A stretch of DNA of 64,000 nt from Anarhynchus alexandrinus (GCA_008711295.1 VUYV01000047.1:3271517-3335516); one strand, 5' to 3'. Positions 1 to 12,751 are shown, counted from the first letter of the stretch. The notes: a model not told the origin generated them from the letters alone. Numbers and translations are program-made.

Positions 1-1563
1 TATATTGAAGAAGCAGGTTAGGAGTTCTTCTGTTTCTTAGACAGACAAAAGATATTTCTGGCAGAACCAGGTTTGTTTCCTTAAATTTTACTTTCCATAT
101 GCTCAGGATAGTTATTTAGTTTGTCTCGGGTACTGAGGTGGCCAACAATGCAGTGCTATTTCATCTAATGAAAAAAGAGAAGTACAAGGTATGAAAACCT
201 TATTCTAAAAATGAACGAAGCAGATGGGATATGCAATTCTAACTTAGTCCATTTGCATGTGTTTGTTGGTTGCTTTTTTTTTCTTTTCCCTTTTTTTTTT
301 CCTTTTTTTTTTAATGTTCTAGTAGATTTATCTACTTGAAAAGGTCTGCTTGCAGTGGAAAGGAAAACCAATTCTTCCAGCTTTAGGGCAGGAAAGTGCA
401 TAGCTGCTAAGGAAGAGGAGAGATTATGCACATAACATCCTCACCTCCTACATTTGGCAGCTCCCTCTGCTTGGAAGCTGTCACCCAAGGCATCCAGCCC
501 AGGGTGTTCTAGTCCTCGATATCCTCCTTGCACAGTCTCCCACTTCCTGGAGATGAACCAACACTTTGTGTTTGACTTCCCTCACCAGCTTCAGCGTATT
601 ATACTATTGCTTTTCTCATCTCCCTTGCTGGCGGTATCAGAGACAGCTTATTTCAAGTTGCAACCTCCTGAGACCTGTATTATCGCTATGTTTAAAGGGT
701 AAAGAAGAGAAAGAAGAGCATACACGGACTCAAAGAGCCCATGCACAGGTTAAAAAAACCTCTCCTGACTACAGTCTGTACGTGAGAGAGAAAAGGAATG
801 GTTTTCTCAGCACCCGTTAATGGATGTGTGACGGCCTGCAGGAAGAAACAACAGGCAATGCCATATTCTGGATAATTGTACACAGAAAAAAAATGTAAAA
901 TCTGAAGCAGCGAGTTCATGGGGTTTCTCAAATCTCCACATAAACAAGTATTTTTTTAATATATAACTTCAAATTTAACTTTTCAGTCATAGGACGAAGA
1001 ATTCCGTAAGTAGATAATTAAGATAATTTGCAATAGGAAGGGCTTTGCAATGCCTTTTGGTCATTGACCCATAGTTTAGGTAGTAAAAAAATCTCTTCAC
1101 CTCAATCAAAGCTTCAGAAAAATTCTCCCAAGTTTCTTTCACAGACTTTCAGTGCACACCTCACCCTGGCCAATTACTCTATGTACAGGAGGGTTCAAGA
1201 TCCACACGGTTTGGTCTTTAACCTTTAACTGGTTTTACCTTTAAATATTTATAAATACTGGTGACAGTATATACTTTAACAGGAAAACACAGTGAAAGGA
1301 AAAAGTTTCTTGCACCTACCTAACATTGCATTTTCACTGGTTCAGTGTGTGTAGAGAAATATGAAAAAAACTACCCATGCCTATCCATTATTTTTTGAGC
1401 TTTCCCACATGAGTACTCAGTTTAATATTTTGCAAGTGCCAATAGCCTTTTCTATCTCTGCAGCTCCCTCCAAGCATTAGACTGAATCGCAAAAAAAATA
1501 TTTTTCAATGATTGATTGTAGTAAAAAGGCTGTTGAAGAGCATGTGTGAGAAGAGCATCACAC
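1..1563. other. Non-coding AT-rich stretch
   Basis: No gene is recognised. Open frames on both strands are under 100 codons, overlap one another and show no family motif. The stretch holds a perfect octamer (ATTTGCAT, 251-258), a pyrimidine tract and a mildly GC-richer patch near 454-560. Nothing else can be supported. Confidence 0.6.
273..312. repeat. Pyrimidine (T-rich) tract
   Basis: About 40 bases of T runs broken by single C or CCC. It is simple low-complexity sequence. Read on the minus strand it encodes a lysine-rich run, which explains the short basic open frame there and argues against that frame being a gene. Confidence 0.9.
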
Positions 1564-1589
1564 CACCCTCCCAAGGCCCTTGGAGGGTG
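1564..1589. repeat. GC-rich near-perfect palindrome
   Basis: The left part CACCCTCCCAAGG and the right part CCTTGGAGGGTG are reverse complements apart from one extra C on the left, around a single central C. The 26-bp palindrome stands out in AT-rich surroundings. No partner gene is visible. It could be a dimeric protein site or a chance palindrome. Confidence 0.8.
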
Positions 1590-1725
1590 CCTTGAGCACT
1601 GAAAGTTAAAAAAAAAAGAGGAGAAATAACCCTGAGTGACTGTGTTACTATAGTCATTTCTTCCAAGCAGTGCTGGATATCTATATCTTCTTTTCTTTCC
1701 TTCTAATTCTAGAATTTCAAACACC

Positions 1726-1740
1726 TTTTTTTTTTTTTTT
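1726..1740. repeat. Poly-T run (15)
   Basis: An uninterrupted run of 15 T. It may be a homopolymer or the reverse-strand tail of an old retrotransposed sequence. No element body was recognised next to it. Confidence 0.9.
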
Positions 1741-4700
1741 AAGATTTTTATCAGTTAATGGGCTTATTGTTGGGGAGGTTATTTTAAAGAATGAGAGGGA
1801 GGTATGACTATTTTATTTTGGTTAAATCTGGATCCCTTGATTTACTTCTGCAACCACAGAACAAATTGACAAAGCAGAAAAGTAAATGCAAACAAAGAAG
1901 ACAGCAGCCAGTGCCACTCTGGGTCCTATGGGATTTTCCAAATTGCTAAAAGCTGTCACCATAGCCTGAAGTATCAAGTGTGAGGCACATGCTGTTGTTA
2001 GTTGTTAAATTTAGTGCCACTAAGGGCTACTCCTAAAAGAAACCCAAACAAAAACAACCTACCAGTGTCTAAAGCAGTCAGCATCTAAAGCAGATATTAG
2101 CGAGTGATTTCCCTGTGAAGAAAAAATAAAGTACTAAGATGTTTTCTATCCCAAGTATCATGAGACAAAGGACCTGTCACGAAAATCAAAATATCTCAAA
2201 GATTCACAAGCTAATCTCTATGTCCCAGCAGAGGCCACAGGGCATTCGTGATGGGCAGTTGTGTGCTACTTCATCACAGGCTACTTGCTCCTCCTGCTCC
2301 TTGTTTCATCTGATAATGTGCGTTAAAAGTTGACTGTAACATAAACTGCATGTTTTCTGAATTTTATTTTTATATACAGCAATATCTATCACGACTGAGG
2401 ATGTGGTTTGGGTTGCCAGTGTCAAAAGAGATGGTTCACACCACTACAGATGAGAGAGCAAATAATCCATACGGTATTATCTATAGTACTATGAGAAGGT
2501 TGAAAGTTACATCTCGGGATCTTCAGCATACATGCTGAAAATGTTAAATACACTCATTCCCTCATGCCTGAGATGCCTGATATTTGAGGAAATGTTCTCA
2601 ACAAACAGAGAGAGGTGTTGAGATTTTTACTGAAACCGAAACCCTCTCAAGGTGCTGGCACGAGAGGCAGAAGAAGGAACGGCAAAAGCAATAAACCTGA
2701 TACGGTGGGACGGGGCGAGGACTGCGTGTGAGAAGGGTGAGAACAATCCCCGTCCAGAGTCAGAAGTGCCCGTAAATCAAAGTGTAAGTATACAACACAT
2801 ATGTCCCCCACCGCCAGGACCTAGCCAAGCGGTGCCAGCTGCGCGACCAAGGCGCTCAGGAAGTCTAGGATTCCTCAAACATCTGCTGGTGCCATTAAGA
2901 AAGAGAAGTAAATCCACACTGGCATTACTAGAGATTTATTTTTTCCACATTAACCCCAGCAACAACTGCCAAGTTTTTTGCTCATTTGCCACACAAGTAA
3001 CCACTGAGTGGCATAAGAATGGCAGCCAGATGAGAAACTAACTATACGTGGAAAAAATCAGGATTAGGGCAAATTAATAGAAACCAGCAAGTGGCCAGTG
3101 AAATAAAGACAAAGAAATAGAGGGGGGAGGAAGGCTGGAGAAAATGCATTCAGACTTCTCTTAAACTACTGCTTTAGTGAGAGGGCACGTTACTGTTTCC
3201 ACAATCTCTCTGTAAGTTTTGGGTCCACTTTGAGCAGGAGAAGACAGCCGCCGATCTTACTATTATATTTGCACTTATTCTGTTGCAAACTACATGACCG
3301 TTAGGTAGCCACCCCCGTTCAGAGGGGCTGATGAACAAGAACAAACTCCCTTCACGCAGTATCAGGTAAATAAAGAATAAGGGTGTCAACCCCACTACGC
3401 GGAGCATCACAGCTCTGCCTCTCTTTCTCTGTGTTCTCCTGATCTCCTCCTAAGGTCCTTTTGTCCATGCCATCCTCAGGAGGGCGTGCAGCGAGTGATA
3501 CCTTCATTTCCTTGGTTACAGGCATCTGATTAGAAATACCTCTACATGAAACGATAAAGAGGTGTAGGAGGGACTTAAGTCACTCGGCTTTGCTACAATA
3601 TGGTCCAAAATGCTGAGTTAAAAGCCACATTAAAAAAAAAATGTTAATAGTTTAAACATAAAAGTCATTTATTTTAGTACCAATAGATCTTCTGCCATAT
3701 GATCAGGCTATGTTCCAAGCGGAGAAATGCTCCTGGGTCTATCTTGTGCTCCTCTACCCGTGTACATATGGATGTCCCAGCCGTATTGTGTCTTACAGTT
3801 TAAGCAACACCTAAGTGTCATATCTCTGTGATGCTTATTTCTAGGTCACGCTGGTTTCTTTATGCATCGTGAGTTAGGGTTTCATAATCATTTTTTCAGC
3901 TCAAGTCTGCAAACAAAATCTGTCTTTTGTGTTACTGGTCTTCACTCCTCCTTTCCCCTTGGCGTGCCACTGTCTGTTCTTTTCTTTTTCATAACTAGGA
4001 ATGAAAGGACCTTGAAACTTTTTAACATATTTAAGAGCTTACACCCCTTTGTTTCACAGTACAAGAGAAATGCTTTTCTGGGAATACTGATGCAGACACC
4101 CATTTTTTTTTGTCTTTCTTTTTTTTTTTTTAAACTCCATTTCAGATTGCCTGAAGGATGCAAACAGTGTCAGGTAGGGAACTTTAATGAGATAACTGAT
4201 TATAATAATCACAAAATATTTTTTGGTAAAACACAATATTCACTGAGCAGATATCAAACTGCGTTTTCAAATTATACAAGAAAATTCCCTTGATTAAAAT
4301 CAATACAACATTTTATTTGTGAATGCTGACTGACAGTGCCTTTATAGCTCGTTCTTTAGAAAATCTGAGTAAATTGATTAGTTCTGTAAGGAATTCATCA
4401 AGTTATGCAAAGTTTATTCTCACCTTTGCAGTCTGCCTAAGACAAAGCCTTTGTATGTACTGTGCTTTCAAGCTCTACATGAGTATGGACATTGACGTTT
4501 GCAACGCTAGTTTTCTTCCTCTGTAGCAGAGTAGAATAAAAAGAAGGTTATAAAATCATAGTAATGTCACAGTAGAAAGTAGCTGTGTTTTACCAAGATG
4601 TTTTAGAGAAACCCTCAGAGAAGAGCACAGTCAACAAAGGTGCTGCTCAAACTTTTCTTGATCTGAGCCTGTTATCGTCTGACTTAATCTAGGTCACCTG

Positions 4701-4834
4701 GGCAAAGATCAAACATAAAATACACCCTTTGCCATGATACAAATATGACGGAAATGGTATTGTACTGTATCTTACCATCCACCAAAGCAGGACCTGTGAC
4801 ATAGCCAGACCACAGCTACTGCACTTTTGGCAGT
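1741..4834. other. Non-coding stretch with two chance-length open frames
   Basis: No gene is recognised. The longest open frames (2652-3041, 129 codons; 3862-4293, 143 codons, both plus strand) lack signal peptides, domains or compositional support. The second runs through a poly-T tract (4103-4131) and is overlapped by two minus-strand open frames. The rest is plain AT-rich DNA. Confidence 0.55.
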
Positions 4835-4987
4835 AGGAATAATGAAGAAGCACTGGTCACAGCTTTCTGCCTTTCAGCATTATTCAAAACTAGTGATTTT
4901 GGCCCTTGGATACATACTATTTTTGANCAGGAATCATGAAGAAGCACTGGTCATAGCTTTTGGCCCTTGGATACATACTATTTTTGA
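4835..4987. repeat. Imperfect tandem duplication spanning a single N
   Basis: The segment at 4835-4926 is repeated at 4928-4987 with a few substitutions and a roughly 31-bp internal deletion. Both copies begin AGGAAT, share GAAGAAGCACTGGTCA and end CATACTATTTTTGA. An N at 4927 lies exactly at the junction. This fits two overlapping contig ends or alleles left unmerged by the assembler, or a real short tandem duplication. Confidence 0.85.
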
Positions 4988-7900
4988 GCCAACTCATCAT
5001 ATCTAAACTCTCCCCTATTTCTATTTCTAAGGTACTGCATAACTCCTTTAAGCTTCAGCACCACATCACTGTAGCAATAGGGATATACAATAAAGAACTT
5101 ACAATAAAAATACAGTATTTTCACCTTATTTTAAGGCTTTTCCCAGAACATCTAGGAGCAGAAATGAGAACCACCACTCAGCTTCAGTAACAACAGGTTG
5201 ATGTTGGTGAATTAAGTAAAGTAGTCTGATGATGCCGGTGATTATATTAATCCACTTGACTGCAAGTGGATTCAGCATTCATTTCTTGAATGAGATGAAG
5301 ATACGACTGGATACTCATCTACTGCTGGGCTAGCAGTAAAAGGGACTGCAAAGAAGAGATGGTCCCTTGGAAAGCTCTGCTTAAGACTGATCTTCATTAA
5401 TTGGTTCAGACATTTGCCTTGCATCAGATTTCTAATAAGGCTTGCGTCATCGTCACGTTCCAGTTGTACCCTTATCAAACAGGATGTGTGTTTTTTAGCC
5501 AAGAAGCTAAAAGTTATAGGAACTTAGATGGAATCTCATGTTTCATTTCTGCATATGAAATTCTTGTTTGGATAAGCTACAGGATTTCATTCCAAAACTC
5601 TGAGATCTAGAGAAAAGTACTTTAAATGTATATACAAATATACAAATCAAAATCAATAACTACATGAAAATCTTGACTGAAGGGACAGACGTTTCTACGA
5701 AGCTGCTAAAGGAGCAGATATCAAGAAGATGGATCAAGCAAATTAAAAAGACATGTTCCTGTAATTCAGTATTACCAGGAAACATTCCAGAATGAGCTTA
5801 ACTTGGAAATAAATTGTTTAAATGACAATAATAGTACCTTCACTTATGGTTATGTAAGTATTGTTTCCTAATAACCTTATTCATGGACAAGTTTCTCACA
5901 GATGAGGAGTTTGTGCAATGCTAATAGCAAGACTTCGCATGTTTACCTCCTTGTTGCTGCAAAGCTCCAAGCATTCACCACTTCTTTCCAGCCTAATGAA
6001 ACAGGATTGTCTAATTTAATTAAAAGACTCAGAGAAGGAAATTAAAAAGAGGACATTTTGAGGAGCTATCTTGTAAGTCTTATGTTGTAATTGAGAAAGG
6101 AATGGAAAGGATCTTATCTGGGTATGAAAGAGCCTACTTCTTCATGTATATTCTTCCCCTTGAGACGCTGATTAAAGCCAAGGTCTACTAACCTTGCTAG
6201 AAACTCCGTATTTATTTTGATTGCCAAAAAAAATTATAAAAGAGCAAGTTTTTTAATCAATTACAGGTTATAGATCTTAGAGGATCTAACAAAGATTTAA
6301 TTATGAACATAACTTTAGCCAAGGCAATACCAATTGAATTAACAGAACTCCTAACCTGTCTTCTGTTTAAGCCATGAGTAGCTGCTGGACTGGGATCATG
6401 GTTGATTATTGGGGAACCGAAGTGACCAAAGACCATAGGACAGAATTTGTTTCTACACTCTTAAAACAAAAGCATCAGGGCAGCTCCTGTAAAGAACTGG
6501 TCTGTGAAAAATATGAACCTCCACCTTCAGAATATACAGCTACCTAACAAACAATGGACTTGTGATCAGACATAAAAATTATTTTAACTGCGTATGTTTT
6601 ATAATTTAATAATATCATTGGTTACACTCAGAAGTCATGCAAGACGTTTAAAAATTTTTTAAATTCTTAGTTTCAGTGAAGAAGAAAACCTAATTTTTTC
6701 AGATTTTTGTTATAACTTCCTGATGTAAAAAATAGTCACAGTAAATGTGCTAATATACAAGTGTTTGTTTCTTTTGGCTTTTGTCTCACCTCATTGACTT
6801 TGCTGTAGTATGTCATTTTGTATCACACTGCAATCATCTGAATCTAAAGACATAGGATGCAATCACAGCTATCACCCACCTCAATTAATTGCTTTTTCCT
6901 CAGTACCCCCTTCTATACGTAACTCTGGTTATGACTTACAACTTTTAAAAAATGCTGCCTCTCAGTGGCTGAGCAAAAATTACTTTTTTAGTGACAAAAG
7001 CAGTTAAAAATATCTTTTTAATTTAAATTTCAGAAGATTTTTTCCCCCTTCCATTGTAACACAGAAAGATGTCACAGTAAACAAGAATTAAAATTATAAT
7101 GCGTATCGACTTGCAGAGCTATTTCTCCTGTATTTTTGTCTTAGCATCCAGGAAGCAGAAATAGTCTAAATGAAGAAAAAATGGTGTGTCATATTCCAAA
7201 ACTGCAAGCAAATTTTTGCGAGCATTACTTAAATTAGGACTATACTGAATTTAAGTAATCCTGACCTAATATATACAAAAAATCCCATGAAGTTTGCTGT
7301 CTCAGAATCCACAGATGCCAGGCACTGAGCAGGTCACCCACCGGAGTTCAGACACTGATTTAGAGATGACCTTGAATCCCGCTGGATGGTGTAAGCTACA
7401 AGGGGCGTCACAGTAACAAAGCAGATGTGTTATTTGTGGGGAGGGTGGGATTATCCAGGACAACCTGCTGGACTGCTCCAGCCTATAACCAGTAACACAT
7501 CAGTCCTTTCAGCAGATAAAACAATCAAATAACTGGGACACCTGTACGTTACCAATACCTTCAGTTTTATGTTCTATTATTCTGATTTTCATTAAGGAAC
7601 TGCAAACACACCAAGGCACAGCCTTACTACCTTTGGGCTTTATTCACCTGTAGCTCTTCCCCGACCTCTGGTGCTTGAACCACCCATATGATTTTACTAA
7701 CAAATGCCTACAGTATCTTCTGCCTAGCTTAGTTATACTAATAATTTTGCTTAAAAAAAAAATAAAATAAAGAAGTTAGAAATGGAGGCACCTGGGAAAA
7801 GTCGGTCAAATGTTGAGACGAGGTTCATAATACGCTGCCCCATTTCCCTATCTATGTGTGCCTTATTGGTTTGTGTAATCCATACTCTGTGATAAACCTT

Positions 7901-8825
7901 TGAATGGTGTAATTTTAAGTTATTCCATATGTAGGTTAAACTGTATGTATCACATCATTTACTCCTTTTGTATGCATGCTGAACTGTAAAACATTTAATA
8001 ATATATATGGGAAGTAAGCCAACTCTGACTGGCATAGAAACCCTGGAGATTGGTGAATAATATATAAAACCATTTCTTCTCTGTTAGTAGCATGTGTCCT
8101 GGCTTATTGAGTCCTGTGCTGATATATCACTTTTAGGAATTCACTTTGTCAATCAAACTTAAAAATCCTTCGTAAACTTTCCCCTAGCCTTTTGCAAAAA
8201 AACAATAAGATAAAAACTTCCAAGTCTGAAACGAGACCTCTTCTTACATCTCCTTGGGGGGAATCAAAGGCTGACAGTCTGAATGTGCAGCACGCAAGAA
8301 TCACAATATGGAAATCATGCCAAAATGTTTAAAAACATAAAAATAACAGATAAATAAGTAAATGGAATCTGCTGTCTAATGCAATAACTTGGCATCAAGT
8401 CAATTTTAACCTTTCAACTTTTTTAATTTATGCAACAAGGGATTCTGAAAGTATCACAGAGAAATTATTTTTATCCATGGAGAGAAGAAATTAAAGAATT
8501 TGGGTTTCAGGTAGATACTTTCTACTAATCCCTGGTTACTAGGAGCAGTGTGAGATCAGAAACCTTTTAATGACTATTGGTGAGTGCAAGAAAGATTGGA
8601 ATTAAAAAGAAATGGACAACCTAATTCTGTTTTGAAGCTAAAGTAAAAATACTGCCAAACAGAGGTACTGAAAACTCCCACAGTAATTCCTGCTTTCCTG
8701 AACACAAGAGAGCGACATGGAAGTAAATGGCACCAAGTCCATGCTCTCAAAGAGAAGGAGAAAACAACAAATATATTAACCTTCCCTTTTTGTTTGTTTT
8801 TTTTTCCTGGAAACTCTTGAAATAA
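4988..8825. other. Non-coding AT-rich stretch
   Basis: No coding frame longer than about 76 codons and no recognised RNA or transposon. Apart from the inverted repeat at 5249-5272 it contains only short A/T runs. No feature beyond that can be supported. Confidence 0.6.
5249..5272. promoter_or_regulatory. Perfect 10-bp inverted repeat with NKX2-like half sites
   Basis: AATCCACTTG (5249-5258) and CAAGTGGATT (5263-5272) are exact reverse complements with a 4-base spacer. Each arm contains CCACTTG/CAAGTGG, the core preferred by NKX2-class homeodomain proteins (established family knowledge). A regulatory role is inferred; the motif could instead be a chance hairpin. Confidence 0.4.
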
Positions 8826-9180
8826 TCACCGTATTTTTCCTTTCAACGGAGAAAAAAAGAGAGGCATAAGAGCAGTGGCCAAACCCAAGCTCAGGTAGCC
8901 GCCAGAGGAATGCCCTGCTACCGCTCCCTTATGGAAACGTTGTGCAGGACACAGCAGCAACGGGGACCTGCAAAGCATCACACCAACGCAACAGCAATCT
9001 GGGGGGCTCCAAAGGGCCATTAACAGGAGCACAGGTAATTTTTAATAATTTGGATTTCTGACTAGAAAAATCTCTAGCACTGATACTGCCATATTGACAT
9101 AACATAAGCAGCCCGGCACAGCTCTGTCGGGCGGTTTTTTAATCTCAAAGTTTACTTTTCCTAATTTAGTCCTGCTATTT
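8826..9180. other. GC-richer patch with hairpin followed by T6
   Basis: The patch around 8860-9010 is GC-richer than its flanks but its open frames show no family features. At 9111-9132 an imperfect hairpin (GCCCG, ACAG, CTGT, CGGGC) is followed by GG and T6 at 9135-9140. This mimics a bacterial intrinsic terminator but has no such meaning in a vertebrate context. Confidence 0.5.
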
Positions 9181-10680
9181 TTTGCAAATCACTGCAAACC
9201 CCAGGACCCCTCCTGTGCAGAAAGTCTCTCATAGCAGGGCTGTGCTGCGGAGGAGAGGTCTAAGAGGAGCAATACCAGTCTTGGTACAGAGACTGGGGAC
9301 ACTGAGCATCCCCAGCGCTGTTCATTACCAAGCGACAGAATATTTGCAAAAAAAGGGGGTTCAAAAAAGAAACATGGTCCTGATGGCTTTCTGTGTCAAA
9401 GAGAACAACTGGCACAATTTTCGTTTTGCCATCTTACAAGTGTGGGAGGAATTAGCCATTAAATTTCAATTCTGAGTAATAAAATAGGGCATATTAAGAA
9501 AGATATGAAATCCAAAACCGCTAGGTAGAGCACCCCTATTTGGCCAGAATTAACAAAATTAGTGACATAAAATAAATTCGCTCCTGCCATTGGAAATATT
9601 AAAAGAAAAAGGCTGAGCCAAAGAAAATGAAAGAAAAGGAAGCGGAGGGCGAATTCGAAAATCTTCCAAACATAAATCAACATCTCAACAAGAGCGCGTG
9701 TGCTGTCCATCCGGCAGCAAATATAACAGCAGTTAAAAAGGCCAATTAGTCTGAACAAGGACGTGCAGAAGGATCAAGGGAGGTGCGCGAGGTATGTAAT
9801 ATCAGATACAGAGGGGAATGGAAAGATTACAGGATGAAGTTGAGAGTGTAAAAAAATGATAAGAAAAGCAAAGGTGGAGAATGAAAGGAAGATTGCACAA
9901 GATGATAAAGATAAATAAAAAGACATTTTTCAAGAACATATAGTCCAAGAGGTCAGTGAGGAAGACAGAAGGTCCTCTAAGAGATGGCATGGGTAATTTA
10001 TTGACAGCAGAGGTAGAGGCTGATAAAAAAAAAAAAAANGCCTCACTGTTCACAAAGCAAGCTGGGGGCAACACAGCAGAAATAGACGTACTGCACATTT
10101 CCCAGGGGATGAAAGAGACACACTGAAGGAAATTAAATCACTGTAGAATAGGTGATTGCCTATAGTTTGACAATGCTCTGGACAGACAGGGCTCTGAAGA
10201 CTGCCGTGTGTAAAGAGAAAATCTTTATTACAATATACCTAAAAGCCTGTTTTGAAAGCAACAATCGCATCAAAACACAGGGCCAAATTCTGGCCCCGCG
10301 TTTACGAGCGGTTCCCTGTGGATGAAGGGGAACTACCTGAATGCACAAGGGCAGAGATGAATTAATGATGGGAAGCCATTTAAATGAACTAATCCACTGT
10401 CTTTGAAATCAAATCAGGTACTAGCTAAATTAGCTATGATAGATATCGGGAAAGTCCCAACAACAGACAAGCAAATTTATCATCAATAACCTGAATGAAC
10501 CTGAAGTCCAAATCACACCCCTCTTACTCTTGCAAATAATCCTATTAATTTAAATTTAATTATTCACACCAATAAGGCAAGGAGAGAATAGAAATCTCTT
10601 TTTGTTCGTCACATTTAATAACCTAATTTCATTCTTGTGCATTAAAAGAAAGAAAAAAAAAAGAAATCTAAAGAGGGACA
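9181..10680. other. Non-coding stretch, purine-rich in part
   Basis: No gene is recognised. Part of 9480-9960 is purine-rich on the plus strand, which yields hydrophobic, phenylalanine-rich open frames on the minus strand (9459-9758 and 9802-10098). These are compositional artefacts. A FOX-like sequence (AAATCAACA) lies near 9675. An AT-rich TAAT-containing patch at 10531-10563 may be regulatory. Confidence 0.5.
10025..10039. repeat. Poly-A run ending in an N
   Basis: Fourteen A followed by a single N at 10039. The N at the homopolymer end suggests an unresolved assembly join, so the true run length is unknown. Confidence 0.9.
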
Positions 10681-10770
10681 CCCCCCCCGCCCCCAGGTCT
10701 GGTTGTGGCCCCCCAGCTCCGCAGTCCCTCTCCAGCGCAGGGAGCCGCCAGCTCTGGCCCTGGAAAAAGG
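10681..10770. other. Short GC-rich patch starting with a C run
   Basis: CCCCCCCCGCCCCC is followed by about 75 GC-rich bases containing several CpGs, inside AT-rich DNA. Open frames exist on both strands but are expected at this composition. It may be a small regulatory element or a mononucleotide-rich site; no transcript signal was found. Confidence 0.45.
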
Positions 10771-11754
10771 ACAACTTGCAAAATTCCGAAGCCCAAAGTA
10801 CTTAATTTCATAAATCAGTTAAGGAGCTAAGTGAAAATAATGCCATTGTTTATCGCATCACTAACAAACCTAAGTGCTTAAAGGCAAGGAAATTAATATT
10901 AAGGACATTCATAAATCTCACAGAAAACATATATTATACCAATTTACAACAGCTGAGAATCCGGCCCTTTACTCTCATTCGATATAAAATATACACATGT
11001 TGTCTTATTCAACAGAGTAGTCTTAATTCTAACCTAAAAATAAACCTTACTCTGTATCAGTGCAATTTCATATGCACAAATCTTTCAGAAGGAATTTCAA
11101 TTAAGTTAACATTATGTATGCACCCATTACTGGCGTACAGTGATTGGTCTCTGACAGAAGGGAATGGACATATACACTTCTAATATACTGCAAATGAGCA
11201 ATGCTATATATTTCTCTATTATTCTTTACAAATAAATAATGTTTTCAAATGTAAGTGATTTTAACTGACACTTGGTTAATCCATTAACTGGTGTTTCCAA
11301 ATTGCAATATCCTTTAGAATAATACAGGTTTTTGGACAAAGAAACAAATATATTGAAAACCCCAAGAGGCCAATGGTCAGAGTTAAGGGTACGGTGTTTA
11401 CATAAATTAAGCATGTCTTTATGCTTGATCAGAATATAACTTTAACTGTGTTCCGACTAAAATGGATTATGTAATTAACTATTCCTTTTTAAAATTACTT
11501 CACATCTTTAAATGGTATGATAGATAAGTTTCATAGAACGCATAAATGATTTATGAGATATATTTTATTTTATTAATAAAATGCTTAGCGAGAGCTTAAT
11601 CTCTCAAAATTTAATACAATGATGCATGTGCTTTATATTAAGTCCACGGTTAAATACTTTGTTGCATCTTGGTGCCAAGGTTCACCTTGTAGGACCGAGT
11701 CCACGTTTATGCTTTGGGCATAAATAAATTAAAAGTTATACACTGCATACACAA

Positions 11755-11775
11755 ACACACACACACACACACACA
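11755..11775. repeat. (AC)n microsatellite
   Basis: About ten uninterrupted AC units, directly preceded by a related CATACACAA sequence. It is an ordinary dinucleotide microsatellite, likely polymorphic. Confidence 0.95.
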
Positions 11776-12095
11776 GAGGGTACGGTTTGTGTGTAGTCAC
11801 TATATTTCTGCAGGCTTTTGTATATGACATTCCCTTTTACCAGATATTTACATTAAACAGATGGCATACCCTTTACGGCAGTTGACCACAATTTGGCTGT
11901 TTACTAAATATTTTTTGAAATTATAGATTTTGGAGGATCACTGTCTTGATTTAGAATAGATTAAATATTTAGAAAGGCAAGTCATGCTGTGATTATTGCA
12001 AGCAACTGTTATTTTTTCTGTGCATCGTGCTTATCATTGCATATTGGGTACCTTTTAATATATAATAATATGGCTAATATTCACTCAGTATGAAG

Positions 12096-12123
12096 TTAAT
12101 TAAATAATTAATTAAATTAATCA
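12096..12123. promoter_or_regulatory. Clustered TAAT/ATTA homeodomain-type sites
   Basis: Overlapping TTAATTAA, AATAATTAATTA and AAATTAATCA sequences give at least four ATTA/TAAT cores within 28 bases. Such clusters are classical homeodomain targets, but this low-complexity AT sequence could also arise without function. Confidence 0.35.
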
Positions 12124-12489
12124 CCACCACACTGTTAGCTAAAATTCCGTATAGATGCATATTTTAAAAAAGCCGGAACCATTCAGTGGCTTGCTCAGAA
12201 AAAAAATATTTTTCTCTCCCAGCCCTGAATATAAGCATCCTTTAAAAAAATTCAGCAGCGTGGTGCAATAAAAAGAAAAGCAGGTTCAGTTTAAATGCGT
12301 CTCTTTTTACTAACCAGTATATTAAATGTGGCTTTTAATTATTGGTTTTGATTATTTTTGAAGATTTTTGTATTTAGATGGCACACACATTTTCAATCAT
12401 GTCTTAATTACTTTTAAAAATGCTGCACTGGCTTAGGGACAAGACAGATAACTTGTTAAGCATTTGAAATTTCTGAGCTGTTTTCTCAG

Positions 12490-12591
12490 TTCTGGCAGTC
12501 AATACCCAAGTCCAGATTGTAACCTCCTTTCTGCCTCCAAAGCCTGCCTTGGCTGCGTGTCCAGCGAGGGATTATGGATTTAGCAAGGAAG
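12490..12591 (+). other. Candidate exon (102 bp, unrecognised)
   Basis: A pyrimidine-rich GCTGTTTTCTCAG precedes 102 bases ending in AAGGAAG, followed by the near-ideal donor GTAAGTG. One frame is open throughout (33 codons plus one base) and the length is a multiple of three. The segment is GC-richer than its flanks. No protein family is recognised. Splice-like pairs at this strength do occur by chance in 64 kb, so this is speculative. Confidence 0.15.
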
Positions 12592-12751
12592 GTAAGTGTG
12601 ACTACAAGCATTGGCTCACCATCTGCTCCCCAGCAGAGTTTGGGCCAACCTGCATAGCCTGCAGCAAGACCAGGGCACTGTTCTCCAGCCAGCCCTTTCC
12701 AACCTGGCTCAAGAAACACATCGCATTCAGTCAGATGATTAGGTCTAAGTA

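Larger units (their letters stand above)
10800..12480. promoter_or_regulatory. AT-rich regulatory-looking block (candidate conserved non-coding elements)
   Basis: This non-coding stretch is dense in TAAT, ATTA and TAAATA-type homeodomain and POU/FOX-like motifs, is free of recognisable repeats apart from the (AC)n run, and keeps scattered CpGs. It resembles deeply conserved elements in deserts around developmental genes. The call rests on appearance only; no alignment was possible. Confidence 0.3.

Noticed and set aside
1190..1206. B-box-like GGGTTCAAGATCC
   Set aside because: No A box at the right distance and no cloverleaf can be drawn, so it is not a tRNA gene.
2652..3041. 129-codon plus-strand open frame with a proline-rich part
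   Set aside because: No domain, no splice signals and ordinary composition.
3862..4293. 143-codon plus-strand open frame
   Set aside because: Much of it is translated poly-T (phenylalanine run). Two minus-strand frames overlap it and no motif is present.
9111..9140. Hairpin followed by T6 resembling a bacterial intrinsic terminator
   Set aside because: The window is vertebrate-like with no bacterial genes; the imperfect stem and T run are coincidental.
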